NCBI GenBank assembly: GCA_002989075.1
Contig: PSQN01000001.1
Coordinates: 124,001 to 188,000 of the forward strand
From: Arthonia radiata
Taxonomy: Eukaryota > Ascomycota > Arthoniomycetes > Arthoniales > Arthoniaceae
Reading direction: 5' to 3'
Length of the DNA: 64,000 nt
Numbering within the stretch: the first letter of the stretch is position 1; each line of letters opens with the position of its first letter. The translations under genes were made by a program, and so were the position numbers. Under the pieces are notes generated by a model that saw nothing but the letters and a program-made list of their open reading frames with translations, was not told where the DNA came from and made no database searches. Below, one piece after another: positions 1 to 12,200 of the stretch.

Positions 1-3000
1 AGAATAGATACTCTATAAGCTAATTTTAGTAGTAAGAATAAAGAGCGCGATAAAGAACTTACGTAGATTAGTACTACTATACTTCGATACTTAAATATCC
101 TATAAAAGAAGTCTAACGTAGTATCTTGTCTATAGTTAACTATATATAAGTATAAATAAAAAACAACTGTACGTTAATAATTCTATACGACGACAAGTAC
201 TTAGTTAATTATTAAGATACTTAAGAAATACAATCAATTCTAATATCTGTTTAAGAAAGCTAAGCCAGACTTAGCTCTTTTAGAATACAAACTATAGGAT
301 TATACAATACCTTTATAAAAAGGTAAGACACCAATATTTAGTTTAAAAAACTTTCTATTAAAAGTAGAAAATTAAGCGCTTCGTAACTATTTCAACAAAA
401 ATCTTAAGAAAGGATTTATCCGTAAATTAATATTACTAGCCAAATATTTAATACTCTTTATACTAAAGAAGAATAGCGAACTACAGCTTTATATAGATTA
501 TAGACAATTAAATAGAGTAACTATTAAAAACCGATATTCTTTACTACGTATCGATAAAATAACAGATTAATTATATAACGTGTAATAGTTTACTAAGTTT
601 AACTTATAAAAAGTTTATAACTTAATTTATATAAAGAAAGATAAAGAATAGAAAATAGCCTTCTATACTAGATATAGACTTTTTAAGTATTGCGTTATAT
701 CTTTTAAGCTAATAAACGTACTAGTATTATTTTAGAAACTAATTAATAACATACTTAATAATTACTTAAATATATTTATAAATACTTATCTAGACGATAT
801 TCTAGTATACAGCTGTATACTAGAAAAATATAAAAAATATATTAAGAAGATATTAGAAAGATTAACGCGTACCGATTTATAAATTAATATTAAGAAAATC
901 TAGTTTTATTAACAATCTATTAAATTTCTTAGATTTATAATTACTAAGCATAGTCTCTAAATAAAAGATTTAAAGATCTAATTAGTTTTAATTTAGTTTA
1001 TACTAAAGAATATAAAACAATTACAATAGTTTTCTAGTTTTACTAACTACTACAGGCGATAGATATCTAACTTTAGCCGAATTATAGCACTGCTGTCTTA
1101 ACAGACAAAATAATCGATAGAATTCTTCTAGACGTAAAAGAAACAATTAGTATTTAAAGTGCTTAAAAAAGCTTTTAAGATTAAGTTTGTACTAGCAATA
1201 TTTAACTCTAACTTACCAATTATTATAGAAATAAATACATTAGACTATATAATTAGAGTATATATAAGTTAAAATAATAAAGAAAGAAAGCTTAGACCAG
1301 TAGTTTTCTACTTAAAAAAAATATTACCTATAAAATAGAACTATAATATTTATAATAAAGAGCTTTTAGCTATTATAGCAGTATTTAAGATATAGCAAGC
1401 TTATTTAAAAAAAGTAAACTATATAATTATAATATATATAAACTAAAAGAATCTAACTTACTTTACAATAATAAAGGAACTTAACTACAAATAAGTTAGA
1501 TAGTTAGAAACTATAGCTCTATATAACTTTATTATTATCTATAAGAAGGGTTTTAAGAACAATAAAGCTAACGCTCTAAGCTAACGTTCTAATTACCTTA
1601 ATAACAAGAAACACGTTAAGCACGCAATATTTTAAGAATATAACAACGAGATTAGATACAATTAATTGGCTATAATAATTAAGTTTGTTATCGAATTAGA
1701 CAGCTAAATTCTAAATATCTTAAACGACCTTAAGACCTACTAGAAAAACGAGAAACAATATTTAAGACTAATTAAGAACAATAAAGGCTATTGTAAATTC
1801 TAAGGCAAGATCTACGTTTCAAGGAATTTAATCTAATATATTATTAGTAACTTCTATAATAACTCAATAAAGAAATATAAAGGTATTAATAACACTATTA
1901 AGAAGATTATACGAACCTACTATATTTCGAGAATCTAATACTACATCGAGAATTATATTTAAGAATACAATATATATATAAAAACTAAGCATCTAAGGTA
2001 TTTACTATATAATAAACTACAACTACTAAAAATACCCGAGAGACTATAATATATAGTCTTACTAGACTTTATTACTAAATTACTAATCTCTAAGGATTTA
2101 CTTATAGAAGTAGCTTATAACGCTATTTTAGTTATATACAACAAACTAATAAAGTACGCGTACTTCGTATTTTACAAAAAAGCTAGTAATTTAGAACAAT
2201 TAGTATATATATTTCTTTAGATTATTCTAGCGAACTATAGTTAACTGCAGAGAATTGTCTCGAACAGAGATTAAAAATTTATTTTACGATTTTAAATATC
2301 TCTAATATAACAACTAGAAACAAAACAGAAAATATTTATGTTATTCTATCTATAAACAGACAAACAGACAGAATAAACAAATTAAACACTGAAATAGTAT
2401 CTCTAAGTATATATTAACTACTAGCAGAACGATTAAGTATAATTACTATTAGTAGCGCAAGCCGCGTACAATAATATAAAGAACGATATAACTAAAATAA
2501 CTCTGTTCTATATCTTATATAGCTATTACCCTCTTTAAAGAAGATAACTATAGAATACTATAAAAAACAAATTAGCTATATAAATAGCTATAAGCATAAA
2601 AACTCTATATTAGTAGTTAAAGTTTAATAGCGAGTTTATTAACAAACAAACAAAAAAATAGTATAATAAGTTAAAAACTATCTTAAATATAAGCATAAAA
2701 GAGAAAAAAAGAGCTTACTTACTTATAAGAAATATAAAAACTATTAGACTAAGTAAGAAACTTAACTATACTAATATAAGACCGTTTAAAATCTTACAGC
2801 AATTAAGACTTATAATATTTAAACTTAAACTTCTAAAGATAATAAAAATATACTCTATATTCTATGTAGCGCTATTAAAGCTAGTCTACTTTCGAAAAGC
2901 AGAACGATCTAATCTAGAAATCCTTTTTAATAATTAAGAACCCGAGTATAAGGTTAAAACGATTCGAGCTTATAGACAATACTAAGACAAACGATAGTAT

Positions 3001-4342
3001 CTTATAAAATAGAAAGAATACTCTAAATATAAAAATTAATGGAAACCGAAATAAAACCTAACTAACTATAAAGATACTATTTAACAATATTAAAACTAAA
3101 ATATTAATTAGTTGTAGCAGTACTAATACTCTAATTTACTACTTAGTATACCTTATTAGTACTTAAATTACCCTTAAACGAACCAGCTTACTACGTTATA
3201 GGACTACTACCTAACTTCGAATAGAAGTTACTTTAAAAGTTAATAAATAATCTGCTTAAATATTTAAATATATCGCTATTAGCTATTAACGCGGTAAACT
3301 CCTCTTACTTCAATAATTTATTCTAAGCTAACTTCGCTGCTATCCGCGTATAAGTCTTCTTAACCTCTTCTTTTAACTTCTAGACCTTAGATTAGTTACG
3401 CTGTATAGCTATAACTAATGCTGCTATTTAAGCCTTTAACGTATATAATTAGTACTTTATATACTAAAGAACAGCCGACTAAGAGGAATATTAAGAATAA
3501 ACCGAACGCGCTACAACTAAGTTAGTTTTAAGTATTATAGAAAGACAGCAACAAGGTATACTATTTACTATCGATATCCGTAAATTATAACTCTTTCTAT
3601 TCTAAGTATACACTAAATACGTTGTCTTTCCTAACTAAACTATATATCTTTCCTTAGTCGATATATATCTAAAATAAAAAGATATTTTAATACTATAGAC
3701 TTTAATTAGTAGGTATTAGCTATACTTTTTATTAAGACCCGTAGCAACAGACTTTATACGAAGTATAGCGACTTATAGATTAGTTATAGAAGAAGAGACA
3801 ATACGTAACTTATAGGTATTTAACAAGCTAAAGGTTAATTAAGAACAATTTAACTAGAAGAGAGGGGATTGTATTATAAGTATTAGCTCTAGGCGGCCTA
3901 GCGTATGTCTAAGTATTAACTACCGCTAGTTATTTTAGCTCTACTAGCATTATTCTTAATTAAGACTATAAATCCGCTATAGACATTATTAAACAAGATA
4001 GCTATAAAGACCTATATTCTCTATAAACTCGATATAAGTATTATTAAGTTAGTAGATATAGAGAAACTTTTCTATATACCTTAAACTATATAGTTAAACT
4101 AATAGTCGACCTTAAGATAAACTTTAGTCTATTAACTTAATATTTAAATACAAGTTTTTTAACTATATTTAAGTAACATACTTTATCTTTTATCTACTTT
4201 AGTTAAGCCCCTCTTATCTTCTATAATCTGTTTCGCCTCTCCTACCTTTTAGTCTCTAGCACACAAGATACCTACTACTAAGGTCGATAAGTATACAAGG
4301 TAAGTAAGCCTTAGTTTGGTCCTCCTAGCGACCGGCGTTATA
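1..4342 (+). mobile_element. Ty3/Gypsy LTR retrotransposon, 3' part, decayed
   Basis: Reading the + strand, relics of Gypsy reverse transcriptase (around 600-830, including a recognisable YLDDILVY block), RNase H (about 1120-1450) and integrase (about 1600-2500) lie in canonical order, followed by an AT-rich tail and a 3' LTR. The same sequence recurs in reverse orientation at 30445-37785. The element is cut by the left window edge, so the 5' LTR and gag are not seen. It is heavily broken, with many disruptions spread along its length, and it is very TpA-rich as expected after RIP. It is a fossil with no intact reading frame. Confidence 0.9.
3870..4342 (+). repeat. 3' LTR of the left-edge Gypsy element
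   Basis: 473 bp, starting TGTATTATAAG and ending GGCGTTATA. It aligns along its full length with the reverse complement of the LTRs at 30445-30917 and 37315-37785 and with 59000-59471. A purine-rich tract (TAGAAGAGAGGGGA) lies directly before it, as expected for the polypurine tract of a + strand element. Confidence 0.88.
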
Positions 4343-5630
4343 TATAGTTAAAATCTTTTATTATCTTATTAATTAAAAATAACTAGCTAAATAAAGAGAG
4401 AAGTAGTATTATAAAATTAACTTAAATTAACTATTTACTATATTTAAAAGCTATTAATATACTTATTATATTAAAAAGACTATTCTTTACTATAAATTAT
4501 CTTTTAGTTTATTTTCTATTAATACTATCTTTTAGTTATTTAAATAAAAATAAAAGCATAGTAAGTAGTATTAGTTAACTTAAATAGTAGTTTTAGCTTT
4601 TTAAATAGTTAATCTATAGCTTTAGAATTCTATTATTTCTCTATATAGTTAATAAGATTATCTTAATATTACCTATAATATTACTAGCTTTCTAATATAT
4701 ATAGTAGAGTTAATTACTATTTATTTAATCTTTAAGCTAGTCTACTTTTTAATAGTAGATACATATACTAATTAGAAGAGTTATACTAAGAGTATTATCT
4801 ACTATATAGTATTTAATTAGTTTCTATATAGATAGTAGAGCTATAAGATTACTATTATACTCTTTAATATATAGATAAGTAGCTAGATAGGTAAGATAGC
4901 TAGAATATAGCTATAAAATAATTAGTACTACTAAAGAGTAGTTATAATTAATAAAATGAATAAAAATAGCTAGTAGCTATATATTTAGAACTATAAATAC
5001 TCTATCTTTAATTATATAAAGAAATATAGCTACTTTTTATTTAGTATATAACTTAAACTAATTATCTAGTTCTACTATAAGAAGAAGTTTAATTGAATCT
5101 AAGTTACAAAATAGTATACTAGTCTAAATAAGTATATATAAAGTAGTATAATATAGATTATTAAAGTAATATAAACTATATTTCTAGAAGAATTTAATAT
5201 AGAGAGACAACTACTACTAAATAAGACTTTAAAGAAGATAAAGAGGCTAGTATTATTCTAAGATCTTTAAAAATAGTAAAAGTATTAAATTAAGAGGTAT
5301 AAGCCTTTATATTAATACTATATATTAGCTTTAGTAATATTAAAAGGTAATTATATACTATATCTAGATTATAAGCTTATAGTATAGCTAATATATTTTA
5401 ATATATTAGTCTTTTAACTTAGAGACTTTTAGCTAATAACTTTAATATATCTTACTAAGAGAGAAAGTATTTATAGCTACTCTGTCTAAGTAAAGAGTTT
5501 AAGAGTATTCTAACTTTAATTAATATACTTACTTAGACTAGGTAGAACTACTAGTTTAGGGCTTTAAGGGACTTATAGGCTTAGGGAATCGCTAAATATA
5601 GTTATTTAGTTTCCTAATATAGCGTAGTGC
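4343..5630. other. AT-rich RIP-affected stretch, no gene seen
   Basis: Very AT-rich, TpA-dense sequence between the Gypsy LTR and the start of the gene island. No open frame of useful length and no recognisable protein relic on either strand. It may be an older, fully decayed repeat. Composition changes abruptly to balanced GC near 5630. Confidence 0.6.
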
Positions 5631-5678
5631 GATAGTTCTCCCGCATGTCGCACACGCGACGGGCTCGGCGTATGAATT

Positions 5679-5701
5679 CTACTACTACTACTACTACTAC
5701 T
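5679..5701. repeat. CTA trinucleotide microsatellite
   Basis: About 7.7 perfect units of CTA, just inside the left border of the GC-balanced gene island and about 300 bp upstream of the first gene. Confidence 0.9.
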
Positions 5702-5995
5702 GGGCCATCATCCTTCCCCTTTCCTCACATCTACACTTGCTTCGATTGACGCATCAAATGACCCAGACAACATGTCGCTGATGAGCATGAGCTGTACATA
5801 CCGGTTGCGCTCTATTCTGGATATGCGTCAGCGCTGACTCGATTTCGTGCTTGCTGACAAACAGCGCCGCAGCTCCGAAAATTAGGTCCTGTATTGCGTT
5901 CACAAAGTACTTGCTGCATCTACTTCTCTTCCGATTGCCGCGCGTGTGCTGTGCAAGTTTATGCTAAAACACTGGGCATATCCCAGACCGCAAGT

Positions 5996-7807
5996 ATGGC
6001 CGTCCAGATCGGCATGCCCTGGCACGATGGCGAGATTCGCGTGCACAACAGGATGGGTGGGCTTGATCGGGATAATCCAACGCAGTCTGCTCTTTCGCAG
6101 CAGGCGGCGTATATGCTTCAGAATGCACCGTTACTCGCGCTTGGTACATTGGATGATGAGGATCGACCATGGACAACTCTCTGGGGAGGGGAGCCAGGCT
6201 TTGCGCGGCCACTGGGTGGTTCCATGGTGGGTATAAAAACGCCTGTCGATGACCGATTCGACCCAGTCGTTGAGATCCTGTGTCACCCAAAAGCCGCGGC
6301 AACAGACCAGCAAAATCCACAAAGCATGGCTGGAAAACTGATGGGAGGACTGACCATCAATTTAGACACCAGAAGAAGAGTCAAACTTGCCGGGAAGATG
6401 GTGGCTGGCGCTGTTGCTGTTCCTGAAGTTGCGAGCAATGAGACCATGCCAGCACAAATACAATTGGTCGCTCATATCGACCAGAGCTTAGGCAACTGTC
6501 CCAAGTATCTAAATCGTAAAGATATCAAACCGGCTAGAATGCGGGCCATAGTGGCATCTATGTCCTCAGAGCTATCTGCGGAGGCTATAGAGCTGATAAG
6601 CAAAGCTGACCTCTTCTTCGTCTCAAGCACTCAAGCAGGTAGAGACATGGACACGAACCACCGTGGCGGGCCAGTCGGCTTCATCCGCGTAGCCAATTCC
6701 TTCAACGGCAGTTCAGTCATCGTCTGGCCGGAGTACTCGGGCAATCGTTTGTATCAGACGTTGGGCAACCTTGAAGTCACGCCCAAAGCAGGTGTAGTAA
6801 TTCCAAACTTTGACAGCGGCGATGTGCTTTACGTGACAGGCGAAACCAAGACACTGTTCGGCAAAGAAGCCAACGCCGTCATACCTCGCTCGAATCTAGC
6901 AGTCAAGCTGACCGTGACAGCAGCTCGGCTTGTCAGGCAAGGCTTACCATTTCGCGGAAGTGCTATTGAGGCCTCACCATACAATCCACGACAGCGACCA
7001 CTGGCCAAAGAAACACAGCTGGGTCTCGAGCAAGACAAGGGCGCCGCGAACTCAGTCAAGCTCTTGGAACAGACTTCTATCACGCCCACTGTCTCCCGTT
7101 TCAAGTTCTCGATGAACAACCCCACCACGTACAAGGCAGGCCAATGGGTGGCTCTGGACTTCTCTGATGAGCTTGACATGGGCTATTCACACATGCGGGA
7201 TGACGACCCGACGAGCCTTAACGATGACTTTGTGCGCACGTTCACAATCTCATCTCCTCCGCCACCATGCAAGGTACTTGCTGATGACAATTTTGAGATT
7301 ACTGCCAGACGTGTGGGTAATGTTACTAGGTTCATGTTCCAGCAGCAAGCTCGCCACGGTTTAGAGGTGCAGATGCGCGGCTTTGGCGGAGACTTCAAGA
7401 TCGAGCAGAAAGATGGCGTTATCACACCCTTCATTGCTGGTGGCGTTGGCATCACGCCTGTCCAGGCCTTTCTGCCTGCTCTAGACATGAAGCGGTTCAA
7501 ACTCTTTTGGACTTTGCATATCGAAGATGTCAATCTTGCTGTTGACACGATGCGACGACATCCAGCGTTGGCGGATGTAGCGGAAGTTTTCCTGACTGGC
7601 GTAAACGATGAGAAGCCTGCACGCGAAGCTGCACAGCCGTTGATTGACATGGGTGTCAAGATCTCTTTTCGTCGCCTTGGTAAGGCCGACTTCGACAGCA
7701 GTGAGCTTGGCAATATTTGGCACGTTTGCGTAGGTACAGCTCTTCGCAGAATGTTGTTGGAATGGCTGGCCGGAAAAGAGGTTATTTATGAAGACTTCAA
7801 TTTCTGA
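5996..7807 (+). CDS. FMN/FAD oxidoreductase: PNPOx-like N-terminus plus ferredoxin-reductase-like C-terminus
   Basis: Single-exon gene of 603 residues if started at the ATG at 5996 (MAVQIGMPWHDGEIRVHN). The open frame extends upstream to an ATG at 5894, but that extra stretch is Cys-rich and does not look like protein. Residues ~40-340 resemble the pyridoxamine-5'-phosphate-oxidase split-barrel family (LLALGTLDDEDRPWTTLWGG). Residues ~365-600 resemble the ferredoxin-NADP-reductase/flavohaemoglobin reductase fold, with an FAD-binding RTFTISSP near residue 415 and a nucleotide-binding GGVGITPVQAF near residue 480. I infer a soluble two-domain flavoprotein that moves electrons from NAD(P)H through FAD to an FMN domain. 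The physiological substrate is not known to me. It is the first gene inside the island, next to a RIP-affected border. Confidence 0.82.
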   Translation: MAVQIGMPWHDGEIRVHNRMGGLDRDNPTQSALSQQAAYMLQNAPLLALGTLDDEDRPWTTLWGGEPGFARPLGGSMVGIKTPVDDRFDPVVEILCHPKAAATDQQNPQSMAGKLMGGLTINLDTRRRVKLAGKMVAGAVAVPEVASNETMPAQIQLVAHIDQSLGNCPKYLNRKDIKPARMRAIVASMSSELSAEAIELISKADLFFVSSTQAGRDMDTNHRGGPVGFIRVANSFNGSSVIVWPEYSGNRLYQTLGNLEVTPKAGVVIPNFDSGDVLYVTGETKTLFGKEANAVIPRSNLAVKLTVTAARLVRQGLPFRGSAIEASPYNPRQRPLAKETQLGLEQDKGAANSVKLLEQTSITPTVSRFKFSMNNPTTYKAGQWVALDFSDELDMGYSHMRDDDPTSLNDDFVRTFTISSPPPPCKVLADDNFEITARRVGNVTRFMFQQQARHGLEVQMRGFGGDFKIEQKDGVITPFIAGGVGITPVQAFLPALDMKRFKLFWTLHIEDVNLAVDTMRRHPALADVAEVFLTGVNDEKPAREAAQPLIDMGVKISFRRLGKADFDSSELGNIWHVCVGTALRRMLLEWLAGKEVIYEDFNF

Positions 7808-7918
7808 AAAACAACTGCGGATTGTGGGTATCAATTTTCAAGCACAACCTAGAAAATTGACATGAACCTTCTCAGAGCCGCAAGAGGTAGAGTTGTATTA
7901 GCGCTGGTATAATGTTGC

Positions 7919-8716
7919 TCAACTCGCCTTCTTATCTTCCCACTCAGTGCGACCCAATCGGATGATGTCTTTCATCCCTACGACCCAAGTCGTACCAGGC
8001 GGCGCGGAGCCATCAAGACACTTCAGACTTGCAGCAACCGCAGCCCTTCCAATTACATCCGCATCTTGTGCCCAGAAGTCTTTTAGCCTGTTGCCGCTGA
8101 TTCTCCCGAGGAAATTTGCAATCAACCGCAGCAGGTACTCAGGAGGTCTGCTGTCTTGTCTCGTTCCCACAATCAAGCCCGGCTTCACCAGCACCGTTTT
8201 CTCGAACCCAACATCTTGCACGGCCTGATCAAGCAGGCCCTTTGTCTTGCTGTATGGGAAAAAGCTCTTGCTGCTCACACCGCTACTGGATATGAGCACG
8301 TAGTACTTGACACCCTCCCTTTGCGCCGCTTTCGCAAGTTCGAGGTTAAGATCTAAGTCGATCTTGCGCTGCTCTGTGAAGCTTCCAGCTTGGCCTTTCG
8401 TGGTTCCTAGGGCAGAAAAGAACGTCTTCGGCTTGGGTGTGATACCGGAAAACTCAGACGGCCATTGCGTGGAGTCTTGGCTTACGGTCGTTCTTAGGTG
8501 TGTCTCGCCAGGTCTCGACTTGAGCGATTTGCGGGTGAAAGCCATGACATTCTCGAAGTGGTTGTGGTTGAGGAGGGTGTCGAGGATGTTGGAGCCCTGT
8601 GCGTTGTCAGTGTTGTCACACCTGAACTCCGGCAAGTCACTTACAACAAGGCCGGTGCTACCGACGATCGCGGCGGCATGGTCAGGGCTATCCTTGCGGA
8701 CATCTGACGACGACAT
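7919..8716 (-). CDS. FMP52: FMP52-like NAD(P)-binding protein (atypical SDR, mitochondrial outer membrane family)
   Basis: Reads as a Rossmann-fold protein of the FMP52/HTATIP2 family: N-terminal GSTGLVG nucleotide-binding loop, central ISSSGVSSKSFFPYSKTKG carrying the family's S...Y..K region, then LVKPGLIVG. An intron at 8597-8644 must be removed to give GSTGLV-GSNILDTLL. The spliced protein is 249 residues, the usual length for FMP52. In yeast Fmp52 is linked to the mitochondrial outer membrane; its reaction is unknown. It is transcribed divergently from MET10, sharing about 520 bp of upstream DNA, and converges on the oxidoreductase to its left with ~110 bp between stops. The start at 8716 gives MSSSDVRKDSPDHAAAIVGSTG. 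Confidence 0.85.
   Translation of the reverse strand: MSSSDVRKDSPDHAAAIVGSTGLVVSDLPEFRCDNTDNAQGSNILDTLLNHNHFENVMAFTRKSLKSRPGETHLRTTVSQDSTQWPSEFSGITPKPKTFFSALGTTKGQAGSFTEQRKIDLDLNLELAKAAQREGVKYYVLISSSGVSSKSFFPYSKTKGLLDQAVQDVGFEKTVLVKPGLIVGTRQDSRPPEYLLRLIANFLGRISGNRLKDFWAQDADVIGRAAVAASLKCLDGSAPPGTTWVVGMKDIIRLGRTEWEDKKAS
8597..8644 (-). other. 48-nt in-frame intron in the FMP52-like gene
   Basis: Donor GTAAGT, branch-like CTGAC and acceptor CACAG. It is 48 nt, phase 0, and has no stop in frame, so the unspliced frame stays open and adds 16 residues exactly inside the nucleotide-binding loop. The conserved GSTGLVGSNIL spacing of the family is restored only by splicing. Confidence 0.88.
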
Positions 8717-9237
8717 GATTGTATACTTGCCGGTATTAAACTGTGAAGCAGGTGCACCCCTTCTGGCAGCTGGGTCTTGTTTGACAGGCGTGAAAGCAGA
8801 CCTGGGTCTATTGTTCCGATTGAGAACGTCTTGAGAAGCAAACGAGTATGCAACAACCGGTAAATCAGGAAGTTGTATGACAACGAGATCAGCTTGGAAC
8901 CGCTGGGTGCATGATATCCCAGTAGACGAAGAACAGACGACAGAAAGGCTCCTTGTTCCTGAAGCGTCCCCACAGTCTGGGTCGGGATGGCATCATCAAT
9001 CGGCGGGGGGCTAAAAGCCAAGATTCTCGGAGATATCCAGGTATCGGCCGAAATGGCGTGCTCGCTTAAGGCTCAATGGCGCCCGAGAAAAGTTCGCCGT
9101 CATGAGGAACGCTGCACGCTGGTCTGAAATTTCCGTCTCGTTGCCTCCATGGACGAGCTTCTTTTTTGCTGACGTCTTGTACACCGAGACTTCCACCAAC
9201 CTTTGGCTTTCCATCCGTCAGCATAAGCACTGCAGAG
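8717..9237. promoter_or_regulatory. Divergent FMP52/MET10 promoter region
   Basis: 521 bp between the FMP52-like start codon and the preferred MET10 ATG (9238), GC-balanced, holding no convincing gene. It contains a 10-bp sulfur-regulator-type site at 8987-8996, a related half site at 9076-9083 (ATGGCGCC) and a CRE-like TGACGTC near 9170. Confidence 0.6.
8987..8996. promoter_or_regulatory. Candidate CYS3/MetR-type bZIP site
   Basis: ATGGCATCAT matches at every position the palindromic consensus ATGRYRYCAT described for the Neurospora sulfur regulator CYS3. It sits about 240 bp upstream of the MET10 ATG. A 10-mer of this degeneracy can occur by chance, so the support comes from its position upstream of a sulfur-assimilation gene. 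Confidence 0.5.
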
Positions 9238-12200
9238 ATGCATCTCCAGTCCTCAGAATCCGCTGGTCCCCAGGCCTCCAACGACTCCACCAACAAGCAC
9301 GCCCCGTCAGCATATATCTCCTCAGCACTACCGTTTGGTCACCACATCCCTCTGTCCGCCGTCAATGCTGCCACCTACCTTACCGCGCAGACCCTCGTTC
9401 AGCAGACCGCGTACTTGCTATCGGACAAGGTCTTCACTTATTCGCCAGAGACGTTCGACCTTGACTTGGCTGTGAAAGCATGGGAGCAACAAGACGAGAA
9501 GAACTCTCACGGCTTTATGCCTGGCATCCAGCAAATGCAGACCCGGACTGGCGCCGGCGCTATTGCACTGGGGTACATGTTCTCGCCTGATTTCGACGTT
9601 GAGAAGCGCCACATCCCGCAAAGCATCATTGCGTCGTCCGGTGGCTTAGTCCACCTGCGATCATCTCTTGACCAGCTTTCGCTGCTCTACAACTTCGCAA
9701 ACCCTGTGGTGCTACAGCTAGCCGCTGTGGACTATACTACGAAGGGCGCATCTGGCCTCGTGACAGACTATGTCACCCCTCAAACATTGGTTGACGATTT
9801 GGGCTTTTCCATGATCTCGAGCACGTCCGTTTATGAGAGCCAGCACATGGCCTTGTTGGCGAATCTCCTTGCACATGATGCACCTACCGTGCATGTGTAT
9901 GATGGTGTCAATATTGGGCGCGAGACCACGCGTGTGGTAGACGTTCTGGGCAGAGAAGGCCTGTACAAATCGTACAAGAATATCCTCAAGGACACATCAC
10001 GCGGCGCGATGCAGCGTCTTGCGCCGACCGCTAAGACCCTGAAGGTATTCCACGCTTTCAATGATGAGCTAGGCACGGACTATAAGCCTTTCGAGTACTA
10101 CGGACATGCCGAAGCAGAGACCGTACTGGTCGTCTTCGGCAGCGTCGAAGGTGCTTTGGTTGCGCAGGTCGCACACGTTTGTGCTCAAGCCGGCGCAAAG
10201 GTTGGCGCAATCAACGTCCGACTCTACCGACCTTTCATTGAAGAGGCTTTCGTCGAAGCCTTGCCTGAAACGGTCCAATCCATTATGGTTCTTGGTCAAG
10301 TCGCTGATACAGCAGCCGTGTCAGATCCTGGAGAAAGCTCATGCTTATACTCGGACATCCTCGCGGCGGTAGCTTTTGGCAAGAAAGTGCAGGACGCCCC
10401 TCCGATTCATGACATCAAATACCCGCGCTCAGAGGTTTGGACGCCCGCAAAGATTGCATCGACGCTGAACACGAAGCGAGAAGAAGATATACTTGGTCCC
10501 TCAGTCCAACAGTACAGCTTCTGGGATTTGGATGCCTCTCCATCAGCTGGTGCAGCCAATGCCATTGCCGAGCTGCTTTCTCTAAATATGTCTGACAATG
10601 TCGCTGTGCGTTCGGCGCACAACACACTCGCACGAGGAGGCACATTCAGAGCCGACATTCGGACGTCGAACCGATCTATCGAAGCACCGTACTCGGTCTC
10701 AGCCGCAAGCGTCACGTACGTTGGCAACCTTGAAGTCTTCAAAGACTTCAATGTGCTGCGTAATGTACAGGACCAGAGCGTGGTTATTGCGCGACTACCA
10801 GGCTGTAAAGGTCAGGACGAAGAGAAATTTGCAAAACGTATTCCAGACGTTGTGCAAAAGGAGCTCGTCACGAAAGATGTGCGGCTCTTTGCCCTCGATA
10901 ACGAATCGTCGCCGAGTGCAGCAGAAGATCCTGAGCTTGAATCCCTGCTTGTTCAGTTGGCGTTTCTCCGCTTCGCAGACACCTCGAACAAGGTACCTGT
11001 TGATAGATTTGAAGCACGCTACAGCAAGGAAGCCATTGCAGCACTTGCCGCAGACCTCGACACAGCCCTGTATGAAGTCTCGTACCCAGAGTCGTGGAAG
11101 ACGCTCGAGGTCGCTTCTTCTTCAAAACTTCCTCATGATCTGACGCTTGATAGCTTTGTTTCTTACCCCGAGGAAACCCCTGAGGCTGTCTCAGCAACTG
11201 CTTCAAGTATGGGTGCTGCGCAAGCATTCGCGTTCCGTGAAGCTTACGAGACCACTACCTCCCTCCGTCCAGACACCGGCGTCAACATGTTCACAGTCCA
11301 CGTCAAAGAGCACCGCCGTCTCACGCCCGAGACGTACGACCGCAACATCTTTCACATCGAGTTTGTCCTGGGCACATCAGGCCTCAAATACAACCTCGGC
11401 GAAGCGCTCGGCATCCACGGCGAGAACAACAGCGCTGATGTGTACCAATTCATCGAATGGTACAATCTCGACCCCAATACTGTCGTTTCTGTTCCCGCTC
11501 GCGCGGACCCTGAGCACCTTATCGAGAATCGCACGATCTACCAAGCCCTCATGCAGAATCTCGACATATTCGGCCGGCCGCAAAAGCGCTTCTATGCCGA
11601 GCTTGCAGAGTTTGCGTCGAACGAGGACGAGCGGAAAGAGCTTCAAGCGCTGGGTGGGCCCGAGGGTGCCGTTGAGTTCAAGCGACGCGCAGAAGTCGAC
11701 ACGGTCACCTACGCGGACATCTTGCTTGAGTTTCCAAGCGCGCACCCTGGCTTTGAGGATATTGTGCGCCTCGTCGCGCCAGCGAAGCGGAGGGAGTACT
11801 CCATCGCATCTTCACAGCACGTGCAGCCCAACTCGGTCTCTCTCTTGATCGTGACAGTAGCCTGGGTGGACCCGAAAGGCCGCGACCGTTTCGGCAGCGC
11901 CACACGCTACCTCGACTCCCTACGCGTGGGCGACCCCGTCTCAGTATCCGTCAAGCCCTCCGTCATGAAGCTCCCCAAGGATACCACCGCTCCGATCGTC
12001 ATGGCCGGTCTGGGCACAGGTCTGGCACCTTTCCGCGCCTTCGTACAAGAGCGCGCCTACCAACGCGACGTCCTCGGCCAGCCGATTGGGGACGTGATGC
12101 TCTTCCTTGGCTCAAGGCATCAGCGCGAGGAGTATCTTTACGGCGAGGAATGGGAAGCTTACCAAGACGCGGGCATCATTACGCACATGGGCTGTGCATT

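Noticed and set aside
8641-9021. Minus-strand frame of 126 codons upstream of the FMP52-like gene
   Set aside because: It overlaps the divergent promoter and the first FMP52 exon in another frame and has no recognisable domain.
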